A DNA stretch of 64,000 nt, taken from the NCBI GenBank assembly GCA_963828185.1, contig CAWHDV010000001.1, positions 408,118 to 472,117 of the forward strand. The letters run 5' to 3'. This DNA is from Rhodoblastus sp963828185. Its GTDB lineage: Bacteria > Pseudomonadota > Alphaproteobacteria > Rhizobiales > Beijerinckiaceae. Positions 25,773 to 35,875 of this stretch are shown piece by piece (within the stretch, counting starts at the first letter, position 1; the number at the start of each line of letters is the position of its first letter). A program made the position numbers and the translations under genes. A model generated the notes under the pieces. It searched no databases. It was not told where the DNA came from and saw only the letters and a program-made list of their open reading frames with translations.

Positions 25773-28076
25773 ATGACCCCGAAACCGTCAGCCTTGCCGT
25801 TCGAGGTCGAAGTCGAGTTGCTCGACTCCCTGCACGGGCCCCTCAAGTCGCTGGTGGCGGGAAACCTGGGCGTCGCCGTTGTCGCCCTGATATGCGGCGC
25901 CGCCAGCCGGGATCACGCCCTGCTCTCCATGGCCTGCCTGGTGGCCATCGCCGGCGCCGCCCGCGTCTTGCTGACCTGGTTTTATCACAAAGCGGATCGC
26001 GATTTTTCGCTCTCGGACCTGCGAACCTGGAAGAACAGGACGGTCTGGGCCGCTTCCGCCGTCTCCGCGCCGCTCGGTCTATGCGGCTTCATCGGTTTGT
26101 CGAACGGAGCCGACGCCTCGGTCGGCGTCCCGCTCGTCGCCACCATCATCGGCTATGCGGCCTCGACCGTCAGCCGCAATGCGGGCGTTCCGATGTGTGT
26201 CAAAAGCCAACTGGCGTTGACAACGGCGCCGCTTGCGATGGCCTTTGCGCTCAACGGCGGCGTCGCCAATATCGCCATAGCCGTGCTGCTCGTCCTGGCC
26301 GTTTCAGCCATGAGCGAAATTTCCCGCTCGGTTTATCAGACCCTCATCAGGGCTCTGGTTTATGGGAGGGAAAAACATGCCCTGGCCGAGGCGCTGGCCG
26401 CACAGGCGGCCAATTTCGACGCCGCTCTCACCAATATGTCGCATGGCCTGGCGATGTTCGACGCCAGCGATCGCCTGGTGATCTGCAATCGCGGCTTCGC
26501 CGAGTTTTTCCGGCTCGACGCCGAGAGCCAGGCCAGGGGCGCCTCGCCCTCCCAGGTCATTCGCTGCGCGGCGCGTGCGGGCCTTATCCCGCTCGACAGT
26601 CTCGACGTGATCGAACAACGCTTCATCGCCGGCACGCGCTGCCGCGCCCAGGAGGAACTGACGCTGTCGCTGCGTGATGGGCGAGCTTTTGAATTGTCGT
26701 TCCAGGCCATGGCGCACGGCGGCGCCGTCGTCATTGTCGACGATGTGACCGAACGCAAGGCGCAGGAAGAAAAAATCGCCCATATGGCGCGGTTCGACAA
26801 ATTGACCGGCCTGCCGAACCGCAGCCAGTTTGAGGAACAATTCGCCGACATCCTGGCGCGCAACAGCTGCGCGAAACCCCTGGCCGTCGTCTGCATCGAC
26901 CTCGACCACTTCAAGGAAGTGAACGACACGCTGACCCATATGGTTGGGGATCAGCTCCTGGTCGCGGTCGCTGCGCGCATGCGGGGCTGCATCCGCTCCG
27001 GCGACCATCTTGCGCGCTTCGGCGGCGACGAATTCGTGCTGATCCTGCCAAACCTCGACGCGACGACGGCCGTGACCGAGGTTTCCAACCTGCTGCAGCG
27101 GCTGATCGAAACAGTCGCCGAACCCTATGAGATCAACTCGCACGCCATAGTCATCGGCATGAGCGCCGGGGTCGCGCTCGCGCCGGCCGACGGACGGACC
27201 CGCGACGATATCCTGCGCGCCGCCGACCTCGCGCTCTACAAGGCCAAGAACCAGGGCCGCGGCGGCTTCCATTTTTTCGAAGCCGGTCTCGACTTGGCGG
27301 CGCAGGAGCGCCGGCAGATCATTCTCGACATGCGCGCGGGCATGGCGCAAGGCCAGTTCTTCCTCGAATATCAACCGATCATCGATCTCGGCACCGGACG
27401 GATCGCCTGTTGCGAGGCGCTGATGCGCTGGAAACACCCGAGATTGAATATATCACCCGACAAATTCATCGCCATCGCCGAAGAAACCGGCATGATCGCC
27501 GAACTCGGCCGCTGGGCGCTGCTGCAAGCCTGCAAGGACGCGGTCGCCTGGCCGGAACCAATCGCCGTCGCGGTCAATCTTTCGCCGGTCCAGTTCAAGC
27601 GCGAAAATCTCCCTGCGACGATCGAGCGGGTCCTGCGCGAGACCGGCCTCGATCCGCGCCGGCTGGAGTTGGAGATCACCGAGAATCTGCTGATTTCGAG
27701 CGACGACGCGACCAAGAAAGCCGTCGAGACAATCACCGGCCTCGGGTGCAGCCTCGCCCTCGATGACTTCGGCCGCGGCTATTCCACCTTCGGCTATCTG
27801 ATCAGCTTCCCCTTCAGGAAAGTGAAAATCGACAGGGCGTTTATCGACTCGATCGAGAGGAAGGCCGAACACCGCGCCATCATCGGGGCCGTGGGCCAGC
27901 TCGCGACCAGCCTGTCGATGTCGATCGTCGCCGAAGGCGTCGAAACCGAGTCGCAGCTCGAAATCCTCATAGCCGAAAAGGTCGGCTATGCCCAAGGCTG
28001 GCTGTTTTCGAAATCCGTGGCCAGCGCGGATATCCCCTGGAAGAAATTCGAAAAATCAGCGCGCCGCGCGGCCTGA
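25773..28076 (+). CDS. Membrane GGDEF-EAL protein with PAS domain
   Basis: A 767-residue cyclic-di-GMP signalling protein. Several hydrophobic segments in residues 25-190 form the sensor part. A PAS-like domain (ALTNMSHGLAMFDASDRLVICNRGF) follows at about 225-335. The diguanylate cyclase domain has intact GGDEF in RFGGDEFVLILP, and the phosphodiesterase domain has EAL in CEALMRWKHP, ENLLIS and DDFGRGYSTFGYL. Both active sites look complete, so net activity is open. Proximity to pilus genes suggests a role in surface attachment. Confidence 0.95.
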   Translation: MTPKPSALPFEVEVELLDSLHGPLKSLVAGNLGVAVVALICGAASRDHALLSMACLVAIAGAARVLLTWFYHKADRDFSLSDLRTWKNRTVWAASAVSAPLGLCGFIGLSNGADASVGVPLVATIIGYAASTVSRNAGVPMCVKSQLALTTAPLAMAFALNGGVANIAIAVLLVLAVSAMSEISRSVYQTLIRALVYGREKHALAEALAAQAANFDAALTNMSHGLAMFDASDRLVICNRGFAEFFRLDAESQARGASPSQVIRCAARAGLIPLDSLDVIEQRFIAGTRCRAQEELTLSLRDGRAFELSFQAMAHGGAVVIVDDVTERKAQEEKIAHMARFDKLTGLPNRSQFEEQFADILARNSCAKPLAVVCIDLDHFKEVNDTLTHMVGDQLLVAVAARMRGCIRSGDHLARFGGDEFVLILPNLDATTAVTEVSNLLQRLIETVAEPYEINSHAIVIGMSAGVALAPADGRTRDDILRAADLALYKAKNQGRGGFHFFEAGLDLAAQERRQIILDMRAGMAQGQFFLEYQPIIDLGTGRIACCEALMRWKHPRLNISPDKFIAIAEETGMIAELGRWALLQACKDAVAWPEPIAVAVNLSPVQFKRENLPATIERVLRETGLDPRRLELEITENLLISSDDATKKAVETITGLGCSLALDDFGRGYSTFGYLISFPFRKVKIDRAFIDSIERKAEHRAIIGAVGQLATSLSMSIVAEGVETESQLEILIAEKVGYAQGWLFSKSVASADIPWKKFEKSARRAA

Positions 28077-28087
28077 TCGGAGCCAGT

Positions 28088-28444
28088 TCAACGGTCGCGG
28101 AAATGGACGGCGAGCCAGACGGTCGGCGCGGCCGGATCGGTCCATTCGACGCGGTGGCGAACATGGGCGGGCAGTTCAATGAAATCGCCGGGTCGCAGGG
28201 TCCGCGCGTCGCTTTCGCCTTCGATCAGCAGACCCGCCGATCCGGCGACCAGCAGCACCCATTCCGCCCAGTCCTGATCGAACCAGAATCCCGGCGGGCT
28301 CGCCTGTCCGGTCGAGACGATGCGTTCGATCCGCGCCGCCGCCGTCTCGGCGAGGACGAGGACCTGCTCGAGGACCTGCTCGAGGACCTGTTCGTCTGGC
28401 TGGGGCTCCACCGCATCCGCCAGGAGATTGCCGCTCGCGATCAT
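28088..28444 (-). CDS. Cupin domain protein
   Basis: A 118-residue protein with a single cupin barrel: LLVAGSAGLLIEGES, LRPGDFIELPAHVRHRVEWTD and VWLAVHF. The N-terminal half contains EQVLEQVLEQVL, coded by three 12-bp tandem units at 28358-28393. It may bind a metal through the HVRHRVE stretch. Function is unknown. Confidence 0.8.
   Translation of the reverse strand: MIASGNLLADAVEPQPDEQVLEQVLEQVLVLAETAAARIERIVSTGQASPPGFWFDQDWAEWVLLVAGSAGLLIEGESDARTLRPGDFIELPAHVRHRVEWTDPAAPTVWLAVHFRDR
28358..28393. repeat. 12-bp coding minisatellite, 3 copies, in cupin gene
   Basis: GAGGACCTGCTC is present three times head to tail; the third copy differs by one base (GAGGACCTGTTC). On the coding strand it gives three EQVL units, so copy changes would not break the frame. 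Confidence 0.9.
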
Positions 28445-28676
28445 GACGCCGCTCCAGAATCAAGTCCCGCCATCGGCGCGCGCACGGCGTCGCCTTCCCG
28501 ACGTTATACTGCTGATCGATGGGATCGGAAAAAAGCCACCGCCGCAAGTTGGTTGGCGCCGATGTAAAGACGGTTTGCAGGCCTGGCGCCGGGAAACCGA
28601 TCCTCTCCCCGTTAATCTATTGATAACACGTCTATATTTTTGTCACCCGGAATGGCGCGGCTTTTGCTCCCTCATG

Positions 28677-28704
28677 ATATGATGATTTGTCTCTTTCATC
28701 TTAT
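28677..28704. promoter_or_regulatory. Inverted repeat before NiCoT permease gene
   Basis: ATATGATGA-N10-TCATCTTAT is a 9-bp inverted repeat with one mismatch, about 65 bp before the permease ATG. Its length and spaced arms resemble sites for metal-responsive dimers, but it is not a clear NikR box. No regulator gene is next to it. Confidence 0.35.
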
Positions 28705-28767
28705 ACGATGTCCGATCTGAAAAGATCGCTGCGAGCGCCGCTCTCGCCGCCGCGAAGGAACCAGAAG

Positions 28768-29869
28768 ATGACCCAAGCCGACGAACTCGCGCCCCGGTCT
28801 CGCGCGCCGCAGTCTCGTTTCCCTGTTGTCAGCGCCCGGACGGCGCTGTTGTTCGCCGGCCTCGTCTTCGCCAACGCCGCCGCCTGGGTCTGGGCCTTCG
28901 TGCTGTTTTCCGGCCGGCCCGCCGTCCTCGGCACAGCCTTGCTCGCGTGGGTGTTCGGGCTGCGGCACGCGGTCGACGCCGACCATATCGCGGCGATCGA
29001 CAATGTCGTGCGGAAGCTCATGCAGAGAGGTGAAAAGCCGCGCACGGTGGGCCTGCATTTTTCGCTCGGCCATTCAACCGTGGTGATTCTCGCGGCGATC
29101 GGCCTGGCCTTCGCCGCTTCGGCGATGAAGGGCAGGATGGAGACCTTCAAGACGGTCGGCGGCGTCGTCGGCACCGCCATTTCCGCCGCTTTCCTGCTTC
29201 TGATAGCGGCGGCCAATCTCGTCATCCTCGTCGGCGTCTGGCGCACCTTCCGCGCGGTGCGCGCGGGCGCCGACCTCGACCATGAGAGCCTCGACCTCCT
29301 CCTGTCGGGACGTGGTTTCCTGGCGCGGCTGTTCCGACCGATGTTCGCCGTGGTGACAAAGCCCTGGCACATGTACCCGCTCGGCTTCTTGTTCGGCCTC
29401 GGCTTCGACACCGCCACCGAGATTGGTCTCCTGAGCATTTCGGCGGCCGAAGCGGCCAATGGCATGTCGCCTTGGCAAACCCTGGTCTTCCCCGCGCTGT
29501 TCACCGCCGGCATGGCCCTGGTCGACACGGCCGACAGCACTTTGATGGTCGGCGCCTATGACTGGGCCTTCGTCAATCCGCTGCGCAAGCTCTGGTACAA
29601 TCTCACCATCACCGCGGCCTCGGTGCTTGTCGCCGTGCTGATCGGAGGAATTCGAGGCGCTCGGCCTGATCGCCGATCGGTTGGGGCTTGCCGGCGGCGG
29701 CTGGGACATCGTCTCTGGCCTCAACGACAGTCTGACCAATTTTGGCTTCGTCGTCGTCGGCGTTTTCCTGATGGCCTGGATCGTCTCGGCGGCGATTTAC
29801 AAGTTTAAAAACTACGATCGACTCGGCGCGTCGCCAAGCGTGACTGAAGGCTGGGGCGTGGGCCAATGA
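28768..29869 (+). pseudogene. NiCoT (HoxN/NixA family) nickel/cobalt permease, 1-bp frameshift near C-terminus
   Basis: A high-affinity Ni/Co uptake permease with the helix-II signature FGLRHAVDADHIAAIDN, then LHFSLGHSTVV and FLFGLGFDTATEIGLL. The frame runs to LVAVLIGGI and then continues in the next frame as EALGLIADRLGLAGGGWD... to 29869. One extra base lies around 29647-29653 (GGAATTCGAGG). Restored length is about 366 residues, normal for the family. The ATG at 28768 has GAAGGAA upstream; another ATG at 28708 is next to the inverted repeat. It could supply nickel to the hydrogenase in this window. Confidence 0.88.
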
Positions 29870-29872
29870 AAA

Positions 29873-29903
29873 CGCGCCGCCGCGAGGATAGCGCGGCGGC
29901 GCG
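29873..29903. terminator. GC-rich hairpin between convergent genes
   Basis: CGCGCCGCCGCG and CGCGGCGGCGCG form a perfect 12-bp stem with a 7-nt loop, between the stops of the NiCoT gene and the formaldehyde dehydrogenase gene. The minus strand continues with TTTTC, so it can end transcription from the dehydrogenase side, and may act on both sides. Confidence 0.7.
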
Positions 29904-29926
29904 GGTCGGCGTCGAAAAGCGGGGGG

Positions 29927-31054
<1,128 letters not shown>

Positions 31055-31205
31055 TTTGGCGACTCCGGATCAACGGGAATAAAGCCGCCCTATTTAATGA
31101 CACACGGCATTGCGCGCGCAACGCACAAGTTCATGTCTAAGCCAAATCTTAGAATACGCTGCACTGCACTCAATTCAACGAAGCTGCGCCAACAGAGATC
31201 CTTAT

Positions 31206-31442
31206 TTATCTTATCGCCGCGGAGGCCCGGAGGCTCCTGCGGCAAAGCGTCTTCACGTACAGGTCTTTGCCGATATCCTCCTTCAGGCTGCCGCGCGCGA
31301 TCATTTCCTGCCAGCCGTGTGAGCAGCCCAGCTCTGAATTGACATGGGTCGAGATCATGTCGATTGCATTGTTCTCGTTGCAAGTGCTTGCGGGGGTGGT
31401 CGACAATTGGCAGACCAGGACGACAGCGGTGAAAAACGACAT
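31206..31442 (-). CDS. Small exported cysteine-containing hypothetical protein
   Basis: A 78-residue protein with a short hydrophobic N-terminus MSFFTAVVLVCQLSTTPAST, then NENNAIDMISTHVNSELGCSHGWQEM and a Cys near the C-terminus. The layout is like small secreted alphaproteobacterial proteins with a disulfide. It lies alone between the formaldehyde dehydrogenase and xoxF genes. Function unknown. Confidence 0.55.
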   Translation of the reverse strand: MSFFTAVVLVCQLSTTPASTCNENNAIDMISTHVNSELGCSHGWQEMIARGSLKEDIGKDLYVKTLCRRSLRASAAIR

Positions 31443-31477
31443 CGGCTTCCCTTCAATCTGGAGTTGTTGGATTGTAA

Positions 31478-31502
31478 GGCTTCAAGTCTCTGTTGTTAAG
31501 CC
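31478..31502. repeat. Stem-loop 1 with AGTCTCTGTTGTTAAGC motif
   Basis: GGCTT and AAGCC form a short stem around a 15-nt loop. The segment 31485-31501 is repeated 226 bp further on with one base change. The intergenic space 31443-32108 holds this pair and no gene I can support. Confidence 0.5.
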
Positions 31503-31692
31503 ATAAGTATGCTTTTCATCAAATTTTTGTGATCGCTCGATATTGCGGCGCCGCGTGCCTAAAACGCCAGCTCTTTCGTGCAAATGTTGCTGGTTTCGTG
31601 AGCGCCTCGGCCGGGGGAAGCTTATTGGTTGAGCCGCCCAGGCGAGTTGGGCTTCCGACGATACGTCGGGATAAGGCGCCAAATTGCGAATC

Positions 31693-31733
31693 GCTTGAGC
31701 TTTGCTTGGGAGTCTCTATTGTTAAGCTCAAGC
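31693..31733. repeat. Stem-loop 2 with AGTCTCTATTGTTAAGC motif
   Basis: GCTTGAGCTT and AAGCTCAAGC form a perfect 10-bp stem with a 21-nt loop. The loop and right arm hold AGTCTCTATTGTTAAGC (31711-31727), 16 of 17 bases the same as stem-loop 1. It lies about 375 bp before xoxF. It could be a structured RNA or a regulator site; neither is shown. Confidence 0.55.
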
Positions 31734-32108
31734 AATATTCGGGCGACCGGCATGAACCCGCACGTCGGCGGCGCATGCGACGCCCGCACCCGTGGGATCG
31801 CCGTAGCTCGGCGCAATCCATGTTGCAGCGCAGTATAAACGCGCCAATAGATGCCGCCTATCGGCTGATCGGAAGATTATGTTCGATCATAAGAAAAATA
31901 TAAAAAATGAACGGTCGCGTTTGCGTTGCGGCGACTTGCGAGCGCCTGTAAAGTTCGAGTGTTATAAAAGAACGGACGCGCTAGTAGCTTGTTTGGCAAA
32001 CGAGACTTTCGTCTTAGCCACGGCAGGCCGGTGCGTGATGATTTAAAATATAGCCAATACATTGGCGTCCGTCCATTGGCGGCGTCTGTGCGGCAGCGGA
32101 GGAAGCAA

Positions 32109-33911
32109 ATGAAAATATTATTCGCATCGCTCATGTCGGTCAGTCTGCTGGCGGTGGTCACGCCGGCGAGCGCCAACGAAAGCGTCATCAAATTGACCGC
32201 GAACCCGAGCAACTGGGCCGCGCCCGCGGGGAATTACGCCAATACGCGCTATTCCAAGCTCGATCAGATCACCGACAAGAATGTCGGCAAGCTGGCGCCG
32301 GCCTGGACTTTTTCGACCGGCGTGCTGCGCGGTCATGAAGGCCAGCCGCTGGTCATCGGCGACGTGATGTATGTCCACACGCCCTTCCCGAATGACGTCT
32401 ATGCGCTGGATCTCAATAACGACGGCAAGATTCTCTGGAAATATTCGCCCAAGCAGGACCCGAACGTGATTCCGGTGATGTGCTGCGACACGGTGAATCG
32501 CGGCCTCGCCTATGGCGACGGCATGATCATCCTGCATCAGGCCGACAATACGCTCGTGGCGCTCGACGCCAAGACCGGCAAGATGGAATGGTCGGCGTCG
32601 GACGGCGACGCCAAGGTCGGCGCCACCGGCACTTCGGCGCCGCTGGTCGTCAAGGACGAGGTGCTGGTCGGCGTCTCCGGCGGCGAATTCGGCGTCCAGG
32701 GACACCTGACCGCCTTTGACCTCAAGACCGGAAAGATGAAGTGGCGCGGTTATTCCGAGGGACCTGACGATCAAATGCTGATCGATCCGGAGAAGACCAT
32801 GGCGCTCGGCAAGCCGGTTGGCAAGGATTCCAGCCTGAAGACCTGGAAAGGCGACCAGTGGAAGACCGGCGGCGGCGCCACCTGGGGTTGGATCTCGTAC
32901 GACCCCGAGCTGAATCTCGTCTATTATGGTTCGGGCAATCCCTCGACGTGGAATCCGAAGCAGCGGCCTGGCGACAACAAGTGGTCGATGACCATCTGGG
33001 CGCGTGACGCCGACACCGGAACGGCCAAATGGGTCTATCAGATGACGCCCCACGACGAGTGGGATTATGACGGCATCAACGAAATGGTCCTGACCGATCA
33101 AAAGATCGACGGCAAGGAGCGCAAGATCCTGACGCATTTCGACCGCAACGGCTTCGGCTACACGCTCGATCGCGTGACCGGCGAATTGCTGGTGGCGCAG
33201 AAGTTCGATCCAGCCGTCAACTGGGCGACCGGGATCAACATGGACAAGTCGAGCCCCGATTATGGCCGGCCGATCCGCGTCAAGAAATATTCGACCGAGG
33301 CCAACGGCGAAGACGTCAACACCAAGGGCGTCTGCCCCGCCGCGCTCGGCTCCAAGGACGAGCAGCCTTCGGCCTACTCGCCCAAGACCGGCCTGTTCTA
33401 CGTGCCGACCAACCATGTCTGCATGGACTACGAACCGTTCCGGGTGAGCTACACGCCGGGTCAGCCCTATGTGGGCGCGACGCTTTCGATGTATCCGGCC
33501 CCCGGCGGCAGCGACATGGGCAATTTCATCGCCTGGGACGGCACGAAGGGCAAGATCGTCTGGTCCGATCCGGAAATGTTCTCGGCTTGGGGCGGCGCTC
33601 TGGCGACAGCCGGCGACGTGGTCTTCTATGGCACGCTCGAGGGCTATCTCAAGGCGGTCGACGCCAAGACGGGCAAGCTGCTTTACAAGTTCAAGACCCC
33701 GTCGGGCATTATCGGCAACGTGATGACCTATGAGCACAAGGGCAAGCAATATGTGGCTGTCCTGTCCGGCGTCGGCGGCTGGGCCGGCATCGGCCTCGCG
33801 GCGGGCCTGACTGATCCCCACGCCGGTCTCGGCGCGGTCGGCGGCTACGCTGCGCTGAACGACTACACCTCGCTGGGCGGCACGCTGACCGTTTTCGCCC
33901 TTCCGGATTGA
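32109..33911 (+). CDS. xoxF: Lanthanide-dependent methanol dehydrogenase XoxF
   Basis: A periplasmic PQQ methanol dehydrogenase of 600 residues. The signal peptide MKILFASLMSVSLLAVVTPASA is cut near ANESV. The PQQ-capping disulfide CysCys is at 125-126 (MCCDTVNRG). The catalytic Asp319 and the extra Asp321, in DEWDYDGIN, mark XoxF: the calcium enzyme MxaF has Ala at the second position. Tryptophan-docking repeats of the eight-bladed propeller are present. The ATG at 32109 has GGAGGAAG upstream. It is followed by a terminator, then xoxG and xoxJ. Sequence looks like clade XoxF5, which is a tentative reading. Confidence 0.97.
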   Translation: MKILFASLMSVSLLAVVTPASANESVIKLTANPSNWAAPAGNYANTRYSKLDQITDKNVGKLAPAWTFSTGVLRGHEGQPLVIGDVMYVHTPFPNDVYALDLNNDGKILWKYSPKQDPNVIPVMCCDTVNRGLAYGDGMIILHQADNTLVALDAKTGKMEWSASDGDAKVGATGTSAPLVVKDEVLVGVSGGEFGVQGHLTAFDLKTGKMKWRGYSEGPDDQMLIDPEKTMALGKPVGKDSSLKTWKGDQWKTGGGATWGWISYDPELNLVYYGSGNPSTWNPKQRPGDNKWSMTIWARDADTGTAKWVYQMTPHDEWDYDGINEMVLTDQKIDGKERKILTHFDRNGFGYTLDRVTGELLVAQKFDPAVNWATGINMDKSSPDYGRPIRVKKYSTEANGEDVNTKGVCPAALGSKDEQPSAYSPKTGLFYVPTNHVCMDYEPFRVSYTPGQPYVGATLSMYPAPGGSDMGNFIAWDGTKGKIVWSDPEMFSAWGGALATAGDVVFYGTLEGYLKAVDAKTGKLLYKFKTPSGIIGNVMTYEHKGKQYVAVLSGVGGWAGIGLAAGLTDPHAGLGAVGGYAALNDYTSLGGTLTVFALPD

Positions 33912-33930
33912 TCCCTCGGTGCTTCCACAA

Positions 33931-33968
33931 CGCCGGGCGGCCTTCGCGACCGCCCGGCGTCTTTATTT
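33931..33968 (+). terminator. Terminator/attenuator between xoxF and xoxG
   Basis: CGCCGGGCGG and CCGCCCGGCG form a perfect 10-bp stem with a 9-nt loop followed by TCTTTATTT. It begins 20 bp after the xoxF stop. It should lower transcription into xoxGJ and let XoxF be made in large excess. Confidence 0.88.
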
Positions 33969-33997
33969 CCAACGGGGGACGTGCAGTGAGGAATTTG

Positions 33998-34555
33998 ATG
34001 AACAACGCCCGCGCCGGGACGGCTGGCGGGTGGGCGGTCAGGTTCGCCGTCGCGACGTTTTGCCTTTCGGCTCTGACCGCGTCGGCGCTCGCAGACGCCG
34101 CAAAGCCCGCCTCGCCCGCAAAGACGGCGAGCAGCCAGGATGGCAAATATTTCGACGCCAGCGGCGATCCGACGTACAATATCGGCGCCGACGGCAGGGT
34201 CGACTGGTACACTTATTCGGGTTTCATGCGTTACCATTCCGAATGTCACGTCTGCCATGGTCCGGACGGACTAGGGTCGACCTATGCGCCAGCGCTTGCC
34301 GATTCCCTCAAGACGATGGACTATTCGACATTCCTGGCGACGGTGGCGCAGGGCAAAAAAGACCTTTCCGCCGGTCAGGAAAAAGTGATGCCGACCTTCG
34401 GCGCCAACAAGAACGTCATGTGCTATGTCGACGATATCTTCGTCTATCTCAAAGCGCGCGCCAATGGCGGCCTCCCGCGCGGACGGCCGATGAACCATGA
34501 CCCGAAACCCAAGAGCGCAAGAGATGCCGACGACGCCTGCATGGGTCCCGAATAG
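33998..34555 (+). CDS. xoxG: XoxG-type cytochrome c
   Basis: A periplasmic c-type cytochrome of about 185 residues, the electron acceptor of XoxF. A signal peptide (RFAVATFCLSALTASALADA) precedes one haem site SECHVCHGPDG, and the distal Met is in KVMPTFG. The stretch YTYSGFMRYHSECHVCHG is typical of the methanol-metabolism cytochrome family. The start may be ATG 33998 or GTG 33986. It overlaps the xoxJ start by some 30 bp. Confidence 0.93.
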   Translation: MNNARAGTAGGWAVRFAVATFCLSALTASALADAAKPASPAKTASSQDGKYFDASGDPTYNIGADGRVDWYTYSGFMRYHSECHVCHGPDGLGSTYAPALADSLKTMDYSTFLATVAQGKKDLSAGQEKVMPTFGANKNVMCYVDDIFVYLKARANGGLPRGRPMNHDPKPKSARDADDACMGPE

Positions 34556-35427
34556 CTTTCTTGCCGCGACCAAAAAAACACTGGCGCTCGCCGCCGTGTC
34601 GCTCGCCCTGACGGCGGGCGTCGCCTCCGCGCAGACAAGGCCCGACCTGGTGGCGACCGACCGGCTGAGGGTCTGCGCCGACCCGGCCGACATGCCGTTC
34701 TCCGACAGGGCGAGGGAAGGCTTCGAAAACAAGATCGCCGCGGTCGTGGCGGACGAGCTGAAACTGCCGCTGCATTATTACTGGATGCCGCAGGGGCCTG
34801 GTTTTATCCGCAACACCTTGAGCACGACCCTGTGCGACGTGATCATAGGCTACGCCGCGGGCTCGGATATCGTCGATCACACCAACCCCTATTATGCCTC
34901 GACTTATGTGCTGGTGACCCAAAAGGGCGGCCCGCTCGATGGCGTCGACCGGCTCGAGGATCCGCGGCTGACGGAGTCGAACGCTCGGGGTCGTCGCGGG
35001 CACGCCGCCGGCCGACCATTTCCTGAGCCTGGGGCTGACGGCGAAAGCCAAGACATATCAATTGCTGGTCGACCGGCGGTACTTCAACCCGGCGGAGGAC
35101 GCGATTCATGATGTCGAGAATGGCGTCACCGACGGCGTAGTGCTGTGGGGGCCGATCGGCGGATATTATGCAAGAACAGCGTCACCGCCCTTGTCGGTGA
35201 CGCCGTTGCGCGAAGAGACGCGTCCCCTGTTCGACTTCCGGATCGCATTTGGGGTCAGGCGTGGCGAAATCGATTGGAAACACCGTCTCAATGCCGTAAT
35301 TCGCAAGCACCAGAAGGATTTTGACGCCATCCTCAGGAGCTATGGCGTTCCCCTGGTTCCGGTCAACGCCGCAGGCGCGCAAGAGCCGCCGCGCAAGGCG
35401 ACCCGGGGCGCAGAAGAGGCGCCCTGA
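34524..35427 (+). pseudogene. xoxJ: XoxJ periplasmic binding protein, 1-bp frameshift
   Basis: XoxJ/MxaJ is a solute-binding-fold protein needed for XoxF function. The first frame gives a signal peptide ending VASAQ and then RVCADPADMPFSDRAREGFENKIA to RLEDPRLTE. The protein goes on in the +1 frame as LGVVAGTPPADHFLSLGLTAK through LLVDRRYFNPAEDAIHDV to 35427. The break lies between about 34972 and 34986, where one base too many is present. Restored length is near 300 residues. Otherwise it is fully conserved-looking. Confidence 0.88.
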
Positions 35428-35469
35428 CGCCGCCGGTTCCGCCCTCGCCCAGCCAGAAACGACTGCTGG

Positions 35470-35844
35470 TCATTTGAAGCAGCGAATTTCGCCTTCGGCC
35501 TGGGCCCGGCGCAGGTTGGCGACCATGTCGTTGAACCGCTGAATGCCCTTGAAGGCGTTGGCCCTGATTCCGACGCCCTGGCGCATGGACAACACGGTTT
35601 CCGCATCGACATAATTGTCATAGGGCAGGATGGAGGAGATGACGTCGATCGAGCAGGAACACTCGTGCAGCGCCTCATGGGTCTGCCCATTCGCCGCCAT
35701 GCAGCCGAAAACATAATCCGCGCGGGCCTCGGTGGGATAATCGTCCGCGACGCCGCCGAGCGCGGCATGCGCGGGCGCGCTCGCCAACTGGGCGCCGGCA
35801 AGGAGCGCCGCCGCCGCGAGCGCCAGGATTGGCGTTCTTCTCAT
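35470..35844 (-). CDS. Small exported protein, hypothetical
   Basis: A 124-residue protein with signal peptide MRRTPILALAAAALLAGAQL, cut near AHA-ALGG. The mature part has four Cys (FGCMAANG, HECSCSID, EIRCF), suggesting disulfides. A longer frame from 36012 overlaps the regulator gene and is not used. It follows the OmpR-type regulator by 31 bp on the same strand and ends 42 bp from xoxJ. Similar small exported proteins occur next to methylotrophy genes; function unknown. Confidence 0.78.
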   Translation of the reverse strand: MRRTPILALAAAALLAGAQLASAPAHAALGGVADDYPTEARADYVFGCMAANGQTHEALHECSCSIDVISSILPYDNYVDAETVLSMRQGVGIRANAFKGIQRFNDMVANLRRAQAEGEIRCFK

Positions 35845-35875
35845 TTCGCGTGATCCCTCGAATTTCCGTCGGCCA

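Noticed and set aside
28357..28394. Possible CRISPR-like repeats at the tandem repeats
   Set aside because: The units are 12 or 18 bp with no spacers and lie inside coding frames.
31493..31903. Short frames on both strands in the gap before xoxF
   Set aside because: They overlap each other and the stem-loops and show no protein-like pattern.
32118..33821. A 567-codon minus-strand frame opposite xoxF
   Set aside because: Shadow of xoxF codon bias; no domain.
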